Source of the DNA: Paratinospora sagittata
Taxonomy: Eukaryota; Streptophyta; Magnoliopsida; Ranunculales; Menispermaceae
Direction of reading: 5' to 3'
Length of the DNA: 64,000 nucleotides
Assembly (NCBI GenBank): GCA_035771175.1
Contig: CM069593.1
Location: forward strand, 49,144,054-49,208,053
Shown here: positions 40,201 to 55,200 of the stretch, piece by piece
Layout: every line of letters starts with the position of its first letter
How positions within the stretch are numbered: the first letter of the stretch is position 1
Notes under the pieces: generated by a model
What the model was told of the DNA's origin: nothing
The model's database searches: none
Seen by the model: only the letters and a program-made list of their open reading frames with translations
Program-made: the position numbers and the translations under genes

Positions 40201-43200
40201 TTGTTGAGTTGAGCATACGAAGTTTGAAATTAACTCGTTGACATCTTGGCCTCATTGACGGATTCTTCTAGTATCACACTTTCATTTTTATTCTGTTTGA
40301 GTGCTTGCAATGACTTTATCATTGCTTAATTTTCTAATTAGAGATGATGTTGATTGAATTTGTTTCCCAAATAAATTACTAGGTAATTTTATGTTAAGGT
40401 TCAAACCTTTTTTTTTTTTCAGCTTTAATTCATGTTGCATTCTAGTTAAAGCATTTTGCATTTAATGCTGAATTGAGATGCTTGCTGATTGATTCGTAGA
40501 TTGATAAAATTTTATCAGTTTCTTAGTTAAATCAATATGCCAATAAAAAAGAACCAAAGAAGGAGAGAAAAGAACAGAGCACCACTTACATTCAATTGAA
40601 AGATGATGATTTAGGTTGCCAGTAAATGAAAGCTAGCTTGGACAAATTGAACGAATTTGTATTGAGAATGCGACAAGTACAAAACTTGCCTTTATCAGTT
40701 CGTTTTTCAATGCTATTCAATGCTGTCATGTCTTAATTTATCATGCATTACTGAAAGCTCTTTCTAATGGATGACTCAAGTCCTTTATATCCATGAGTTT
40801 TTAGTTGTCTTAAGTGGTGGTTTGCCTATACTTTTAATTTATTTAGTTAACTTGCTAAATTGGTAAGAGGCTAATTCTTACGACAATATAGATCTTCCAA
40901 AAAGAATACTTAATACTAGGTTGACACTTCGAATTTTGTCTACTAGCCTTCATTTGTCATCATTTGTGAAATAGGATATCTCTGCACCTCAATTTGACCC
41001 CAGTGATCCTTAACTTGCTCCAACCTCTCCAGTTTTTGTGTTTTAATGATACCTTATGCTGTGGTACCTTGTTTATGGCAAGTCAGAGAGACATGTGAGG
41101 CAAGGTTAGCCAAGGCAGTTTGCCTTCTTTAGTCTTTATGTGCTTGAGACATAAGCATTAATTTTTTTCAATACTTAAGATGTCATATGAAAATCATAAC
41201 AAAATTTTAAAGTATGTTATCATCGAAATAAAAAGAAATTGATTAACTGCTCCTTTGATCCCATCTGTTTTAATAATTTACCAAATCAAATGGTTGTTCT
41301 TAAATGGAACATGATACCTATGTATCAACTTTGTCATTCACCCTTAAAATAAGAGCAAATATAAAAGGGATGTAACATTTTGAAATACAATAGGATATCA
41401 AAGAGCCAAACTTGAATACTAAAGAGTAATCAGGTAAAAGAACCAACAGATAATAAATAACTTCCTATATAACTAAAAAAAAATCTAAATCTTAGGTTGT
41501 GATTTGGATATATTTTTTTGATAAAAAATTTGAAAACACGGAAAACACATTTGGTGAGTTGAATCTGAGAACAGTTTTTTGAAATTTTAGTCGGAATACA
41601 CACTGCTTTTAGTAAATGATAAAAAGTTGTGTTTTGAATTTTCACCTTTCGGATTGTATTCTAGTTTCTAAATCATGAACCAAATCCTGCCTTATTTTCT
41701 CTTGGATAAATAGGAAAAATATAACAGGTTGCTGTATTAGTAGTATCCAAAAATATCTTATTGCTAGTAACATTATAGTTGCAATATCTCTATGATGATG
41801 GCCTCTCTCTGTCTTGTTGGGGAGCATGATTCCTTGCATAATACTCGCATAATGAGGCATAAACTATAAGGCTGTATGTTAGCGAGTCTCCTGTACACAT
41901 CACTAAAGTTTCATTACAATGGTTTTGGGTCAATGCATACACTTGGCTCTGCTTTCTCTTGGTTCTTTTTACCTACCATATTGCCCTTTCTGTTACTTCT
42001 TTCTACATGCCAGAAATTAAATTTTAGAGATTTCATGTCACATGAATGCAGTAATTTCAAGTCTTTAATCAGGAATAGCTAGGTCCATTCTGCAGAACAA
42101 AATTTTCAATTGCACATTTTTATTCTTTATGTAGGTATCTAAGCATTTAAAAGGAATATGGACAGCAGCATTTCGCGCCATGGATGACATAAAAGAGACT
42201 GTTAGAAAATCTGGTGATAGTTTATGCCGCACTTTGAGTTCACTAACAATAAGGTTGTGTGATGTCTCACTCACTGAAGTATCTCATGCAAGCCAAACAA
42301 TGGATATTGTTTTACCTTTCTTGCTATCTGAAGGCATTTTGAGTAAAGTTGGCAGCATCCAAAAGGCATCTATAGGGATGGTTATGAAACTCTCAAAGGT
42401 AGGTGGTGTTTATTTTATAAATGCACAGATAAGATTAGGATCCCAAGGATCTTTACAAATGGGTATGAAAGTCTCAAATGTTTTTGTTGGCTATTTGCTG
42501 CTTGCTGGTTTTGTCATATGGATAAAGTGATATTTAAAATAAATTACACGGTTTGTGTAAAACACATATTCTTCACTTCCAAAAGTCAGTTCCTTGCACT
42601 TTGATTTCCATAAGCAACAAAACTTTGAAGCACATTATTTCTTCATGTTCTTGCTCTATATGCTTGTTAGATCTTTGTCTATTTTATTTTTTATTTTTTT
42701 TGCTTTATGATACTCTTAATGTTATGAAGGGTATGCCCTGGTGCAACTATAGAGGCTGCTCCATTGTGATTTGGAGGTCACGGGTTTGAAAACCTCCTCC
42801 CACTAGTGTAGGGTTAAGGCCAAGTTCATTGTCGCTTCCTCAAACCCATAATAGTGGGAGCCTCGTGCACTTGGTATAACCTTTTATGCTTTTAAGTATG
42901 TCACTAAAACTTTGGATAAAGTTCTTTGTTGTATACTTATTATTTGTTCATATAACTATAAATTAGGATAATTATTATGCTCAATATTCAACCTAGTAAT
43001 ATATGCTTGAGTTTTGGGGAATTCTTTGTGTTGATACATAATGCAAAGATATTAATATATGAATTTGTATCATTTGAAACTCTCTTCTCAACAATGCCTT
43101 TTTCCAACCACATGGGGTTGGCTACACGATTTCGCTCCCTCCATTCCACTCTATCAATGATTAAATCTATAGTTAAATTAACTTATAAATAAGTTGATCT

Positions 43201-46200
43201 ATCATTCTTTTAGGTCGTCTTCTTACTCTATTGTTCCCAATAATGCTCAACATGACACTTTTACTAGTTGATCTTTTAATGTTTATCACATATCCATCTT
43301 AACATTCTTATTTCAGTAATACTTAATTTATGAACGTTGTTTCTTATTTCCCAACATTTTGTTCCATATAGCATGGATGGCCTAATTGCAGTTTATAAAA
43401 TTTTTCTTTCAACTTTAAAAGGATGTGTCGATCATACATTACTTCAGAAACAATGCTCCACTTTACTTAGTCTGCTTTTGTTCTATGGTTAACATCATTT
43501 CCTATTTCTCCCTCGTAATTAATAAATTGATCTCAAATACCTAAAGTTTTCCCTCTTTGGTATATTTTGGCTTCCAACATTCACGATCACTCCACCTTAT
43601 TATTTCTACTATCATTAAAATTACATTAGTATATTCCTTTCTTATTTGTATTCATCTTGAACCCTCCAGATTTTTTGAAGTTTTTCTTCAAACATCTAAC
43701 TTAGCATTGAATCCTGATTTGGTTTTATCAATTAACGAAATGTCATTATCAAACAATACATACCCTAGTGCAAAAAGAGAAGGGCCTTATGTTGACCCTT
43801 GTGTAAGCCTCTTGTAATTGAGAAGTCACTAGTTTCTACTACCATTGTTTTGAATCATTCAAAAGTGTACTATTATAATTGTTTTGATAAGATGAGGAGA
43901 GCAAATGATCATTTTTTTAATCTTTATCTGATAGCCAAAACTTTCCAATTTTTCCATTAGCATGCTCTATATGGAAAGCTCATGTTCCTTCAAAGGTGAA
44001 GGTGTTTGGATGGTTGCTTGCACACAGAAATTGAGCACGTATGATGTACTACAAAGAAGATTGTTGAGTTATTCTATATCTCCACATTGCTACCATTTAT
44101 GCATGCGGGAAGCTGCGTCCATAGATCACATCTTATATTCCATGTCCATTTGCTAACTCTTTTTGGCAAAACTGGAATCTTTTTCGGGTGGAAAGATCTC
44201 CATTCCTTTATCTTGTGATGATAGCCGTTCTCTTAATCACCTACCTGCTCTATCACCGCACATGAAGGGGAAAATAGCAACATTTGCAACATTATGGTCA
44301 CTTTGGTTGGACCGTTGGAAAGAAATAGAAGAATAATCGATAACTCTAGCACGGGCTTCTCCCTTCTTTGGGATAAGATCAAATTTACAGCTTGTTCGTG
44401 GGTTGTGGCATCCAAATTTGGTGGCAGTTTCTCTGTTTGTCTGGTTACCAAATTGGGACAGTTTTATGTAGGTCATTAGAGTTTTGTGAGGTTAATAGGG
44501 TTTAAAGGATAGCATACTGGTCATTGTTTGTTGGTTTAGTGTGTTGTGGATAAGTAGAAGATGATGGTGGTTATAGTGACGACTTTATGAGTACCTCTGG
44601 TACTCCAATCTGTAATTTGCAAATTACTAATATATATTCATATAATAAATTTGTTTCCTCTTAAAAAAAAATAAAAAATAAAACGAAGTGTTGGACACAT
44701 ATCCCATACTCCTGTCATATCATGAAGTATCGGACATGACAGACTAATGTAAAGAACCCGGTAACACAAAATATAACTGAATGCATAAATAAAGACAATT
44801 AAAACTATTCTAAATTATTTCTAATATTCCCTATAAAGTTGGAGCATGCTAACAAACATGCAACATGGAACATAAAGGCTATAGTTTATGTGACTGGTTA
44901 AGGGGTTAGGGTTCTCTTGTAGAAATTTTGTTCATTAGCCTATGAGCACCTCTGGTGCTTGTCAAGTCTTTTCCTATATATTTACTCTTATTAATAATTT
45001 AATATATATTTCCTAGTTTCTTATTAAAAACTAGGAATATTGTGCCTTGATTGTCACAATACATTGGAGCCATAGCTCTCTATGCTCAGCTTCCACACTA
45101 GAACAAGCTACCACACTTTTCTTTTCTTTTTTTTCTTTTTTTACATTGACTATGCACTTTAACCTCTATAATTTGTTATGCAATGGTGAATGTTGAATCC
45201 AAGCACCATCTTTTATCAAATCCACTAGCAACTTCAAAGGTGTGGAAATCTTTCATAGTAGCCTTGATTGCACATATCTCATGCCCTTCTTTTGGAATTT
45301 TTTTCATGGACTTTTCCAATTGAACCTTAATAGCCTAAAGTTAACAGTTACGGATAGACTTTCTTCGTTGCTTCATTACTTGAGATGTGAGGTTGGAAAC
45401 CAAGACCAAAAAGAAAATACGGTAATCATATATCTCGCTTTTTATATGTTCTATCTAAAACCCAAGCACAATTGTTAGTCAATAGATAAACCCTTCTTCG
45501 GAAAACATTATTTGTGACTAGAGCTTTTGCGTTTGCTAGCTATGGGAATTCCATTGCAAGGTTCTGTTGGAAAGTAATCTTTTTTACATTGGGTGTCATA
45601 TGGTTAATTGGTGTTTAAATTGAAGAATGATGATGCATCATCAGTAATCGAGTTTTGTGAGTTGACAATTTAAAGCACAGCTTGTTAACTGGGCCGCTTT
45701 TCTTTTTTGTTTTTAAAGAAGAAAAGTAGAAAGGTCCCCTTTCCTGCATGTATAATGCTATAGGTGTTTAAACTAAACAAGTAAAATTCAATTTTCTTTT
45801 ACATGTGCCAAACTGATTTTCAACTTTTTGCTGCATTTGGAACATATATAGTGGTTTATTCAATTATTTCCCATACACGATGTTATTTTTTGGTGCATAT
45901 ATTAAATGAACTTTTGTAGGGTGCTGGGACTGCAATTCGGTCACATTTGCCCTATTTAGTTTGTTGCATGCTAGAAAGTTTATCAAGTCTTGAAGACCAA
46001 AGGCTCAATTATGTTGAGGTAATTTTTTTTCTTTTTTAATCCTTAGTGTGCAGATGGTTTTTTCTTATTTTTTTGATGCATTCCTGAAGGGTTTGTATGT
46101 TTATTAGAACTTCATATTAATATTATACTTTTTTCTTTTTTCATGTCTTGGATATGCATTTATTCCATTCCTTTATTTTTTTTTGTAGTTGCATGCTGTG

Positions 46201-49200
46201 AATGTAGGAGTCCATGCAGAGACGCTTGAAAATTTGCGAATTGCAGTTGCAAAGGACTCTCCAATGTGGGAAACTCTTGATTTGTGTATTAAAGTTGTTG
46301 ATACCCAATCACTGGAATTATTGGTCCCACGTCTTGCTCAATTGGTTCGATCTGGAGTTGGCCTCAACACTAGGTATGTTGATAAGTCAAATTTTTAAGC
46401 CTAATAATTCATGGGACAGTTGAGTCATAGTCAACCTACCTAATGGTTCTTTAATGTCTGTCCATTACATATAAAATTTGCTTCAACCTCATATACTCTT
46501 ATTCTTTAAATTTTACAAGTTATTTCAATGTTTTGCCCATCTTCAATGGAGATTTTGTAATCTTAAATTTATTTTGTCATTTTGATGATTGAAGAATTGA
46601 TAAAATTTGTTGATATTCGGAGAAATTTATTGATTGTTCACTCCATGCTTGGAAGAGGGGATTTGCATGGATGGTGGAAGAAAGATACAAGTGAAAGAGC
46701 TTGTTGGATCCAACTTCTGAAGCTTTGATCATGCCATGCCAAACAATATCGAAACACCAAAATCAAGTAAAAATTGTTTCACATCTACGATTTTGATAAA
46801 AGGATGGAACCTTGACTATCGAACAAAATTTTGGCTATATGTGAATAGGTATTATAGTAAAAGTACAAGGTTCAGCAAACTTGAAACTGCAGCATACCAC
46901 CTATAGAATTTTTTTTTTGGATAAGAGACAATAAAGATTAATATAAATGTAAAGTAATGGTTCCATGCGATGAACGAGCATAAGGAATGCTCAGCAGGAA
47001 CAACTGCAACTAGGACAGTCATCTACAACCCTTATTGAACCCATAGATGACTAATCTGATTACAAAAGAGCTCCACAGTTCCAAAACCAGTCAGAGAATG
47101 AATACCCTCCCTCCAATTTAGAGGTACATACCCAACCTGCCACTAGAATTCTAGAAGACTCCCAAACCGAAGCTACGTCTCTAGACACACCCTTAAAAAT
47201 CCTGTTGTTCCTTTCATACCAACTATAGATGAATAAATTAGAATTAGAAAATGAGAAATATTGGATTTGGGATTAGGGTAGGCAATATCAAAGTAAAGCA
47301 AGTTGTTCGTTATGTAGGATTAGTTATGAGTTTTATCCTTTTTGGTTAATCCTCAAATGAGAGATGATAGGCTAGATAAGAAAGCCAAAGGGGAACCTAA
47401 ATGAAGTAGATTGCTCAAACCGCTGCATTGGAAAACCTTTGGGTCAAAGATTTTGTTATGTGATTGACTTGGTGACCAACTAGGTGTTTGGCTTTGATTT
47501 GGACACTTGGATCTTCTAATATGGTTCGACCCTTCCCCAGGACCCTGCATAGGTAGGAGCTTTGTGCACTAGTGACTGGGCTGCACTTTTTTATCAACTG
47601 CTCTTGAATACATGAAAATTGTTCAAGGATTCTATGCAATAGTTGCACTATGGAAGAATCACTATTCATAGTGCATAGAAGTGGTGAGTGTAAGAGAGAA
47701 GGAAGTTTATGTGGTGACCGGTGAGAAAAAGAATACATCTTCTTGGTTTGTTAATGTCCATAGTATATAGTTTTGCCTACACAACCATGGATGTAGCAGC
47801 AGGGCAGGCATTGGCGCTATGATTGAGGTTGCTCCTCTGTGACATAATGGTCACAGTTTTTAATCCAAATGTAGCATTTTTAATGTGAAGGTAAGGCTTT
47901 GTACATTGTCCCTTCCCCAGATCTTGCAATGGCGGGAGCCTCATGCGCTAAGTACTATAATCATGGGCATAGTAGTGTTGTTGAGGCGTCAGGTAAGTGT
48001 TTTAAGATGAAATCACCTAAAGTTAGGTAGGCAGGAATAGGGAGGTTTTTGAAATATTTCAAAATCTTTTTGTGCTTTGTGTTTAGTGTGTATGAATGCT
48101 CTCTGTTTGCACTTTGTAAAATCCAGAATATCCATGTTGTTAATTTGAAGTCTGCAAATGACATGTTCAGAATTAGTTTCAGGAAGGGCTGAGTAGTTGT
48201 AAGGATAATCTGCATGGTTAGATCATTTACACCAGCTCTCTTCTTTCACTGATTTGATTCTCAATTGGGGCCAAAGACCAATTCTTTTAGTGTGCTGATG
48301 AAGTCAATATCATTAATTTGTTACCTCTCTACCTTCCCAGAAAACTGGCATGATTCTGTTTATTTTCATGTACAGGGTGGGCCTTGCCAGCTTCATTAGC
48401 TTATTAGTTCAGAAGGTTGGTGCTGATATCAAACCCTTTACAAGCATGTTATTGAAGATCCTGTTTCCAGCAGTTCGGGAAGAAAGAAGTGGTGCCGCAA
48501 AACGTGCCTTTGCAAGTGCTTGTGCAATTGTATTGAAGTATGCTTCTTCGTCTCAGGCCCAAAAATTGATTGATGACACTGCACTCTTGCATACTGGTGA
48601 TCGAAATGCCCAGATTTCATGTGCAATTCTGCTGAAAAATTACTCACATTTGGCTGGAGATGTCGTGAATGGATTTCATGCCACAGTTTTTCCTGTTATC
48701 TTTGTTGGAAGGTATGTCATGGAAACCTACTGTTTTTTTTAAAAGAAACTAAGAAATATTATATATATGTAAATATGAGAACCAAAAATACTGTACAAAC
48801 TAGGCCTCACCTATACCATACAACATTAGTTACACAAAATTTCCCCACCCTCTTAGCCAATCCCCAAGAGCATACCCATTTGACAAATTATTATGTGCTA
48901 CCCAAAAAGAGGCTATAAGTTGAGATTGCTCCAATACTTTAACTGCTGGACTCGACACACCATCAAAAACCCTCTTATTTCTCTCCTTCCATAAGGACCA
49001 TAAAACCGTCAAACATACCACCTTCCAATGTTCTCTCCACGAAGGGGAGACACTCTCCATAAAGGGGAAGATGAGTATGGAATCACCCTCGCTGGCCAAA
49101 CTACTCATGACTGGGAAGTGATGACACCTCCAACATAGATACCTAGCTGACTCCCAATCTTGCCGACAGAGACAGCACCAAGAAGGTGACAAGCACATAT

Positions 49201-52200
49201 TTGGGAACCTTCTTTGCAACATATCCCCCGTATTGATCTTCCCATGAGCAGCTACCCATCCCACGAATTTAACCTTTGATGACACTTGTGCTTTTCATAT
49301 TAGATTGTGATAGATAAAAGAGGGGACATTGGAGACATCAAGAATAGTTGCATGGAAGGACTTAGTGGAAAAGGTGCCCGATGACTCCCAAGGCCAAATA
49401 ACTCTATCAATATCATCCGACAGATAACACCCCTCAAGAAGGTTAATAAGAGATACCAAATCTCTTACCTCCCTAGGAGAGATATGCCCCCCCAAATGCA
49501 AATCCCAGGACAAAGGGTCCCCAACCCTTGCCACATCAAAGCTCAGCAACAGTCTTAATTGAAAGGTAGATCGTGGATAAAGGTTGGGGAAAAGAGATTG
49601 GAAGGATTCATTTCCACATCATGAGTCTTCCCAAAAATGAATTAGATTACCTCTCCCCAGCTTGAGTCTAGTTAGAGGTAAAAAAATAGGATAAACAAAA
49701 GAAATGAATTTCCAAGGGTTTCTATATGTTAACCTATTGGCCACCCCAACATCCCCAACATCCCTTAGATTAACCCGAAACCCATGCCTGCTTCTAATCT
49801 CCTTCCCCCAAAGCTACTCTTGATTACCTGGAAACCTCCATAACCAATCCCAAATACTTCAAAGGCCACGAAGCTGTGGAACATCCTAGAATAGTACTTA
49901 ATTGTTATTTGTCTCCAGATATTTATTTAAGGGAAATGCTATTAACTACGAAAAAATGCAACTACATGTACAACTACACCTCCACGTTTATTGGATCATT
50001 TTTTACACACATTGAGATATGTAAACACATGCATATGTAATGACTCGAAGATTTAGTTGCACTTTCTGTAGTTAGAATAGCATTTTCCTTTATTTAACAT
50101 GTTTGACTCTAAGTGTTTCGGTAATGCATTATTTCATAGCAGTTTTCCCAAATAAACGAGGATTTAATTTTATTTGATTATGTTGGGTACTTTCATAGCT
50201 TTTGACAGGGACTTTTGGAGGCTCAACTTTCTTCATTGCTCCTAAGAGGACTAGCTTTGTTGTGGCTTTTGCCTCCTGAAGTGTTATGATGCCCAATTGG
50301 AAGGAAAAGAATTGTGTTATTACACGTATATAAGATTATGTACCATCTGTTATCACTAATTTAAGGGCTATGGTCTTTTATCTAATGTGCTTGTAATATA
50401 TTTTATCACCTCCAAAGAGAGAAACCAACTTGATGAATGTGGGTCAACCGGTAAAGGGAACAAGGTATGAGAAATAATCTTTGACTATTTGGGCCTTAGT
50501 GGAGAACTACTTATTATGATCTCTGAGAAGGCTGAGAATGTCAATGTTTAGCCCAAACCTATAGATAGAAACTGGCTAGTTGATTGATGATTAGCCTGCG
50601 TAATCAAGGACTCTTTTTTTTTGACATTTTCTTTCCCATATCAAAAGGCTGCATAAAGTTTTTTTTTATGTTGGGTTAGGTTTTTCTATTGAGGAGTTCA
50701 ATATTTTTTCCCACCACATAGCCATGTAATAGAGATTAAATGTAATAGCAGAGGAGTCAACAATTAGCTTCAAGAGTAAGAAAGTTTATACTTTACAAAT
50801 TGGTTTCTATATGCAGTATGCACTGGAAACAGTGCTTGCTATTGTAGTTAGACGTCTTGGACCACTAAATTTGAAGCTTTTGGAAGAAATCAGATGTAAC
50901 TATATTTATACCTGCAGACAATATAAGCTTCAGCAGGATATTAATGGTTCTTAATTTTGTGATGGAACGATGGAGATGCCAACAAAATTACAAAAATTAA
51001 GTCCTAATTGTTTGGTCAAATTGTTTCCTTGGCCGCAGTGTGGAAGTGGTGGTAATTCAGATTCTTCAGTAGATTTCAGAACTTCAAGAGTTATCCACAT
51101 TTCTTAGGAGTTAATAGCATGTGTGAAGTTGATTCTGCTGCTGAGGAGCTATCTACCAACTTGTCTATTTTCCCTTTCTAATAATAAATTCACGATTTTG
51201 GGCCTAATGTTTTTTGCATTTGTGCTTAGCCCATAAATAGCAAGTACCAAAGATATTAGGATATTAGGATATTCTTTTCAAAAAAAACAAGATATTAGGA
51301 TATTCTATAACCAGCATGGTGTTCTGAGGAGCAAGGTTTTAGATGTTGATTGAAATTGACATACATGATCTTCTTCACGAAGATTCTCTTATTTCAATTC
51401 AGAAATGAACATTTTTTTTTTTCATTTTAGGTTCTGCTAAGTTTCCAACATTTTTTTCCAACCGACTAGTGATGCTTAGCTTTAACAGGATCCAAGTTGT
51501 TGTGCAGTCTTTAGCATCCTAGTCACATATATAAATTGCATGATCTTACTACAGTGGAAACTCTTGGAAAACCTTCATAAAGGGTGCCTTCAACAAGTCT
51601 GGTTTTGTACAGGACTTTGTTATCACAGATATGTTGCATCATGAAAGGGTCAGAAAAGGTTCCAAAGTAGAGTCCCATTGGTGATGGAGTAATTATAAAT
51701 GGTCCTTCTTCAAGCAATTAATGGTGAGAGTTATAAAAACACCTCAAGTGTTTGCAAGCCATTGTTGATTTAACTTGTTTGGGAAAGAGACATACTTCTC
51801 TAATTCTTATTTCAGTTTGAGACAAGAAAATTCCCTATATTGAGAAAGAAGTCAAAACGAGTTGTATTTGTTTTTAGTTTTAGAATGAAGATGAAAGGGT
51901 CAGAAAAGGTTCCAAAGTAGCGTCCCATTGGTGATGGAGTAATTATAAATGGTCCTTCTTCAAGCAATTAATGGTGAGAGTTATAAAAACACCTCAAGTG
52001 TTTGCAAGCCATTGTTGATTTAACTTGTTTGGGAAAGAGACATACTTCTCTAATTCTTATTTCAGTTTGAGACAAGAAAATTCCCTATATTGAGAAAGAA
52101 GTCAAAACGAGTTGTATTTGTTTTTAGTTTTAGAATGAAGCAAAGCAAAGGGAAAGGATGAACATCAATGCAAACATCCTAGGAAGGGCAATAGGTGAAA

Positions 52201-55200
52201 GTTGCCGAGGAAAGCAACTTAACGGAGCAGAAGCGTGTTTGAATAATAGATTCAAGAGAAAATTGAAAAATAAAGAACTAGAAATTGAATTTTAATATCA
52301 AACAGAAAGATAATTGATATATTGAATGATTGAATGATATTTTTTTGTAAGTGGAGTTATTTATATAGATAACTCCCTTGAAACAACTTATAAACCTACT
52401 AAAATATTTAAAGTTAAGTTTCGGAAGCTATCTATAATACTATAGCAACTTTTTAATGTTATTAAAACTCTATTTGAACGCTTCTAGTTACTTTCTGATG
52501 GACCTTAAATATAAGAAACGTATTTAGAAACTATTTAAAGCTACCGCTAAAATACAATTCTACGAAAATAAAAACTTTCCTTAGAAAAGAAAACTTAACT
52601 AGAAAATAGAAAAAAACTAAACATTGTTCATGTCCTACATCACAAGACCACTACATGTTGTATAAGAATTAATTTTCTACAATACCGGACTCTCTAGGAT
52701 CAATTTTCTGTTAACAAAACATGATAAAACCCAAGAAGTTTAGGATCACTTTTTTTTTTTTGATAATTGAGGGTATCCAAGCTTCGTCTGACTAATCCTT
52801 TGGGCCCCTGGCTGCTTGACCAGGAGAATCCCTCAGTGGCCAACAAGTCTAGGGAGAGATTCAATCCCTAGTCTCACTTCATAAGGTGCCAACCCAAGAC
52901 CCAAGAAGTTGAGGATTATTGATGCTTAGTGAATCTCTAATTCTCTTTTGAAGACACTACAAATACTTAAATCATTTGCGAGAGGATGTTTTTATGTTTT
53001 TGAACTCTGATCTCAAGCGTTCTTTGTTAATGTTCAAAAATCGCTCTCTAAGGCTGTGTTTGATATTGGTGTCAGCTAACTATCTATTGTTGGTTCTCAA
53101 CCTAAAAGCTATAACCAAAGACGACTCTTATCCCTTTTTTTTGGCTAGGCTGTTGGCTCTATCCTTAGGAAACTTAAGCAACTTCTTAAGGCCTCTCTTA
53201 ATGATTAAGGGCTATGTTCTATAAAATTATTAATTGTTACTAAAAAGGTGGGCCAATATAATAAAAAAATTCACACTTCTCAAGGCATTCAACGGTTGCT
53301 TGAAACTGGCCAATATTAAAGCCTCTAAATGATCGGGATATTATGCCTTCGGAATAGAGCATTAAGATGCTCTCAAGTCTCAATGTCCTAGAACCAATGA
53401 AAAGCCATTAAAAGCTTAATCTCAATGTTGTAATTAATAGCTTGAATTAGTTTCTACTAATCCCTCATTCCAAAGCCCCAACCAATATGTCTTGATTCTG
53501 GAATGACTAAATTTGGATCTTTAATTTTAATATTAAGGAAAAAATCTATTTCTTGCAAGATGTGCTAAAACAAACATGACTATATATTTACAATAATTTA
53601 AAGAAATCCTTTCCATCTCAACAACACTTAATGAATAGAGTTATGAATGAGTACTTTTACTCTTAGTTTGAATGAGTACTACTTTTAGTCTTCTAAATTC
53701 TCTATTTAATCATTATTTCAGCAAGCTTTTATATATTCCTTTTACCATCTTTTCCACCCATCCATGAAATTACTCATCATCACCTTTAATTTCTGCATAA
53801 CTTACTATTTACTTATCATCTTTTTTGATCTTTTGTTGTCTTTTACTATGTTGCTTCCAACTCTTGAAACACTGGATTTTTGTAATATAATTTTGATCAT
53901 TGGTACTCCACAATCGTTTTTTGAGAAGAGACAGAAACATTATAGTTTGTCCATTCTCTCAACCACTAGTCTAAGAAACCCTAACCAAGTTTTCCGGCTG
54001 CAATCCAAGTCGAGTTACAAACTCTAGTGAGTTACCACGCTCAATGACTATTGATACTTGTAATTAAAAAATCTATTGTTCTTCTCCATCTAGATTGACC
54101 AAACAACTGCGAGGGTCACAATCCTCCAAATTTGATTTGTTCACCATGGCTAGTTAGTCATTCTATGGAAAGAGAATAACTCTTCCTTGTTTGTTGGTTT
54201 GCTAAATGAAGGGGCAATGGATGAATATATGGTCCCCAAATTCTCTATATTGCTTGCAAAGCACACACTAATGAGGAGCAAAACATGTGAGTGGATTCCT
54301 TCTATAGATCATGTCGATCATTCGTACTCCACTAACAAGTCTTGATATATGATTCTCGAAATCTTTTTTATTCATGACTATTCTTTTCCACTTCCTTACC
54401 TATACATCCTTAGTAACTAAACCATATTCTATAGCAATTTTCTATCATAAATTAAGCTTAGAGATTTTGCCTATAGGCCCTATACATCCTTCCTTCCATG
54501 ATCCATCTTTGGAAAAAAAAATATCTAATAGTTTTCGATGTATTCCATTTTAAAAGTAACATAGTGTTTGTCTGTTTTCTTGAATGATATGATTCACAAT
54601 TGTTAGAATCATGAACCAGACTCGAATCATTTGAGAATTTGGTGAATTGAATTGGAATTTGAATCGATAAATCATAAGATTCATCTGTATTATGAATCGT
54701 GTATAAAAAAACATATGTAAGCCAATGTCTTAAACAAATGAGATTTAATTTATAGTTTTGTTGACTAGTCATTTTAGTCCTAGTTGCAGATCCAAAATAA
54801 ACTAATATTTTGTAAAGAATGTTCTCTTCACTTTGCAGTTTAATTCTTCAAAAACTTTCTGATTTTAAAATGTGTAACTTAATCAAATAAAGTTTCTTAT
54901 TAAATCTGAAAAATTAATACTTCATAATTGTTCATTTCCTATACTTACCTTTCTCTAGGATATGATTTTTAGGAAAACTAATTTCTATACTTGATTCTTT
55001 GTTGAAGAACCAATCCTTGTAAAACTAGCTAAGTTCAAAATTTTTATCTGGATTAAATGGTTAAATACCATGCTTTTAAGTCCTATAAGGCTATAAGTAA
55101 TTACATATTTCTTAAATTGGCATAACACATTTAAGTGCATAAATGAAAGTGAAACATGATGTTTTAAATTTATGATACACGGTATATATTTTCACTTTTT

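Noticed and set aside
47970..47990. A full hAT A/B element at 47973
   Set aside because: Only a left end is present; no matching right end or 8-bp duplication found within a few kb.
53045..53220. Possible MITE starting TAAGGCTGTGTTTG
   Set aside because: The candidate partner TTAAGGGCTATGTT at 53206 is in the same orientation, not inverted, so no element could be defined.
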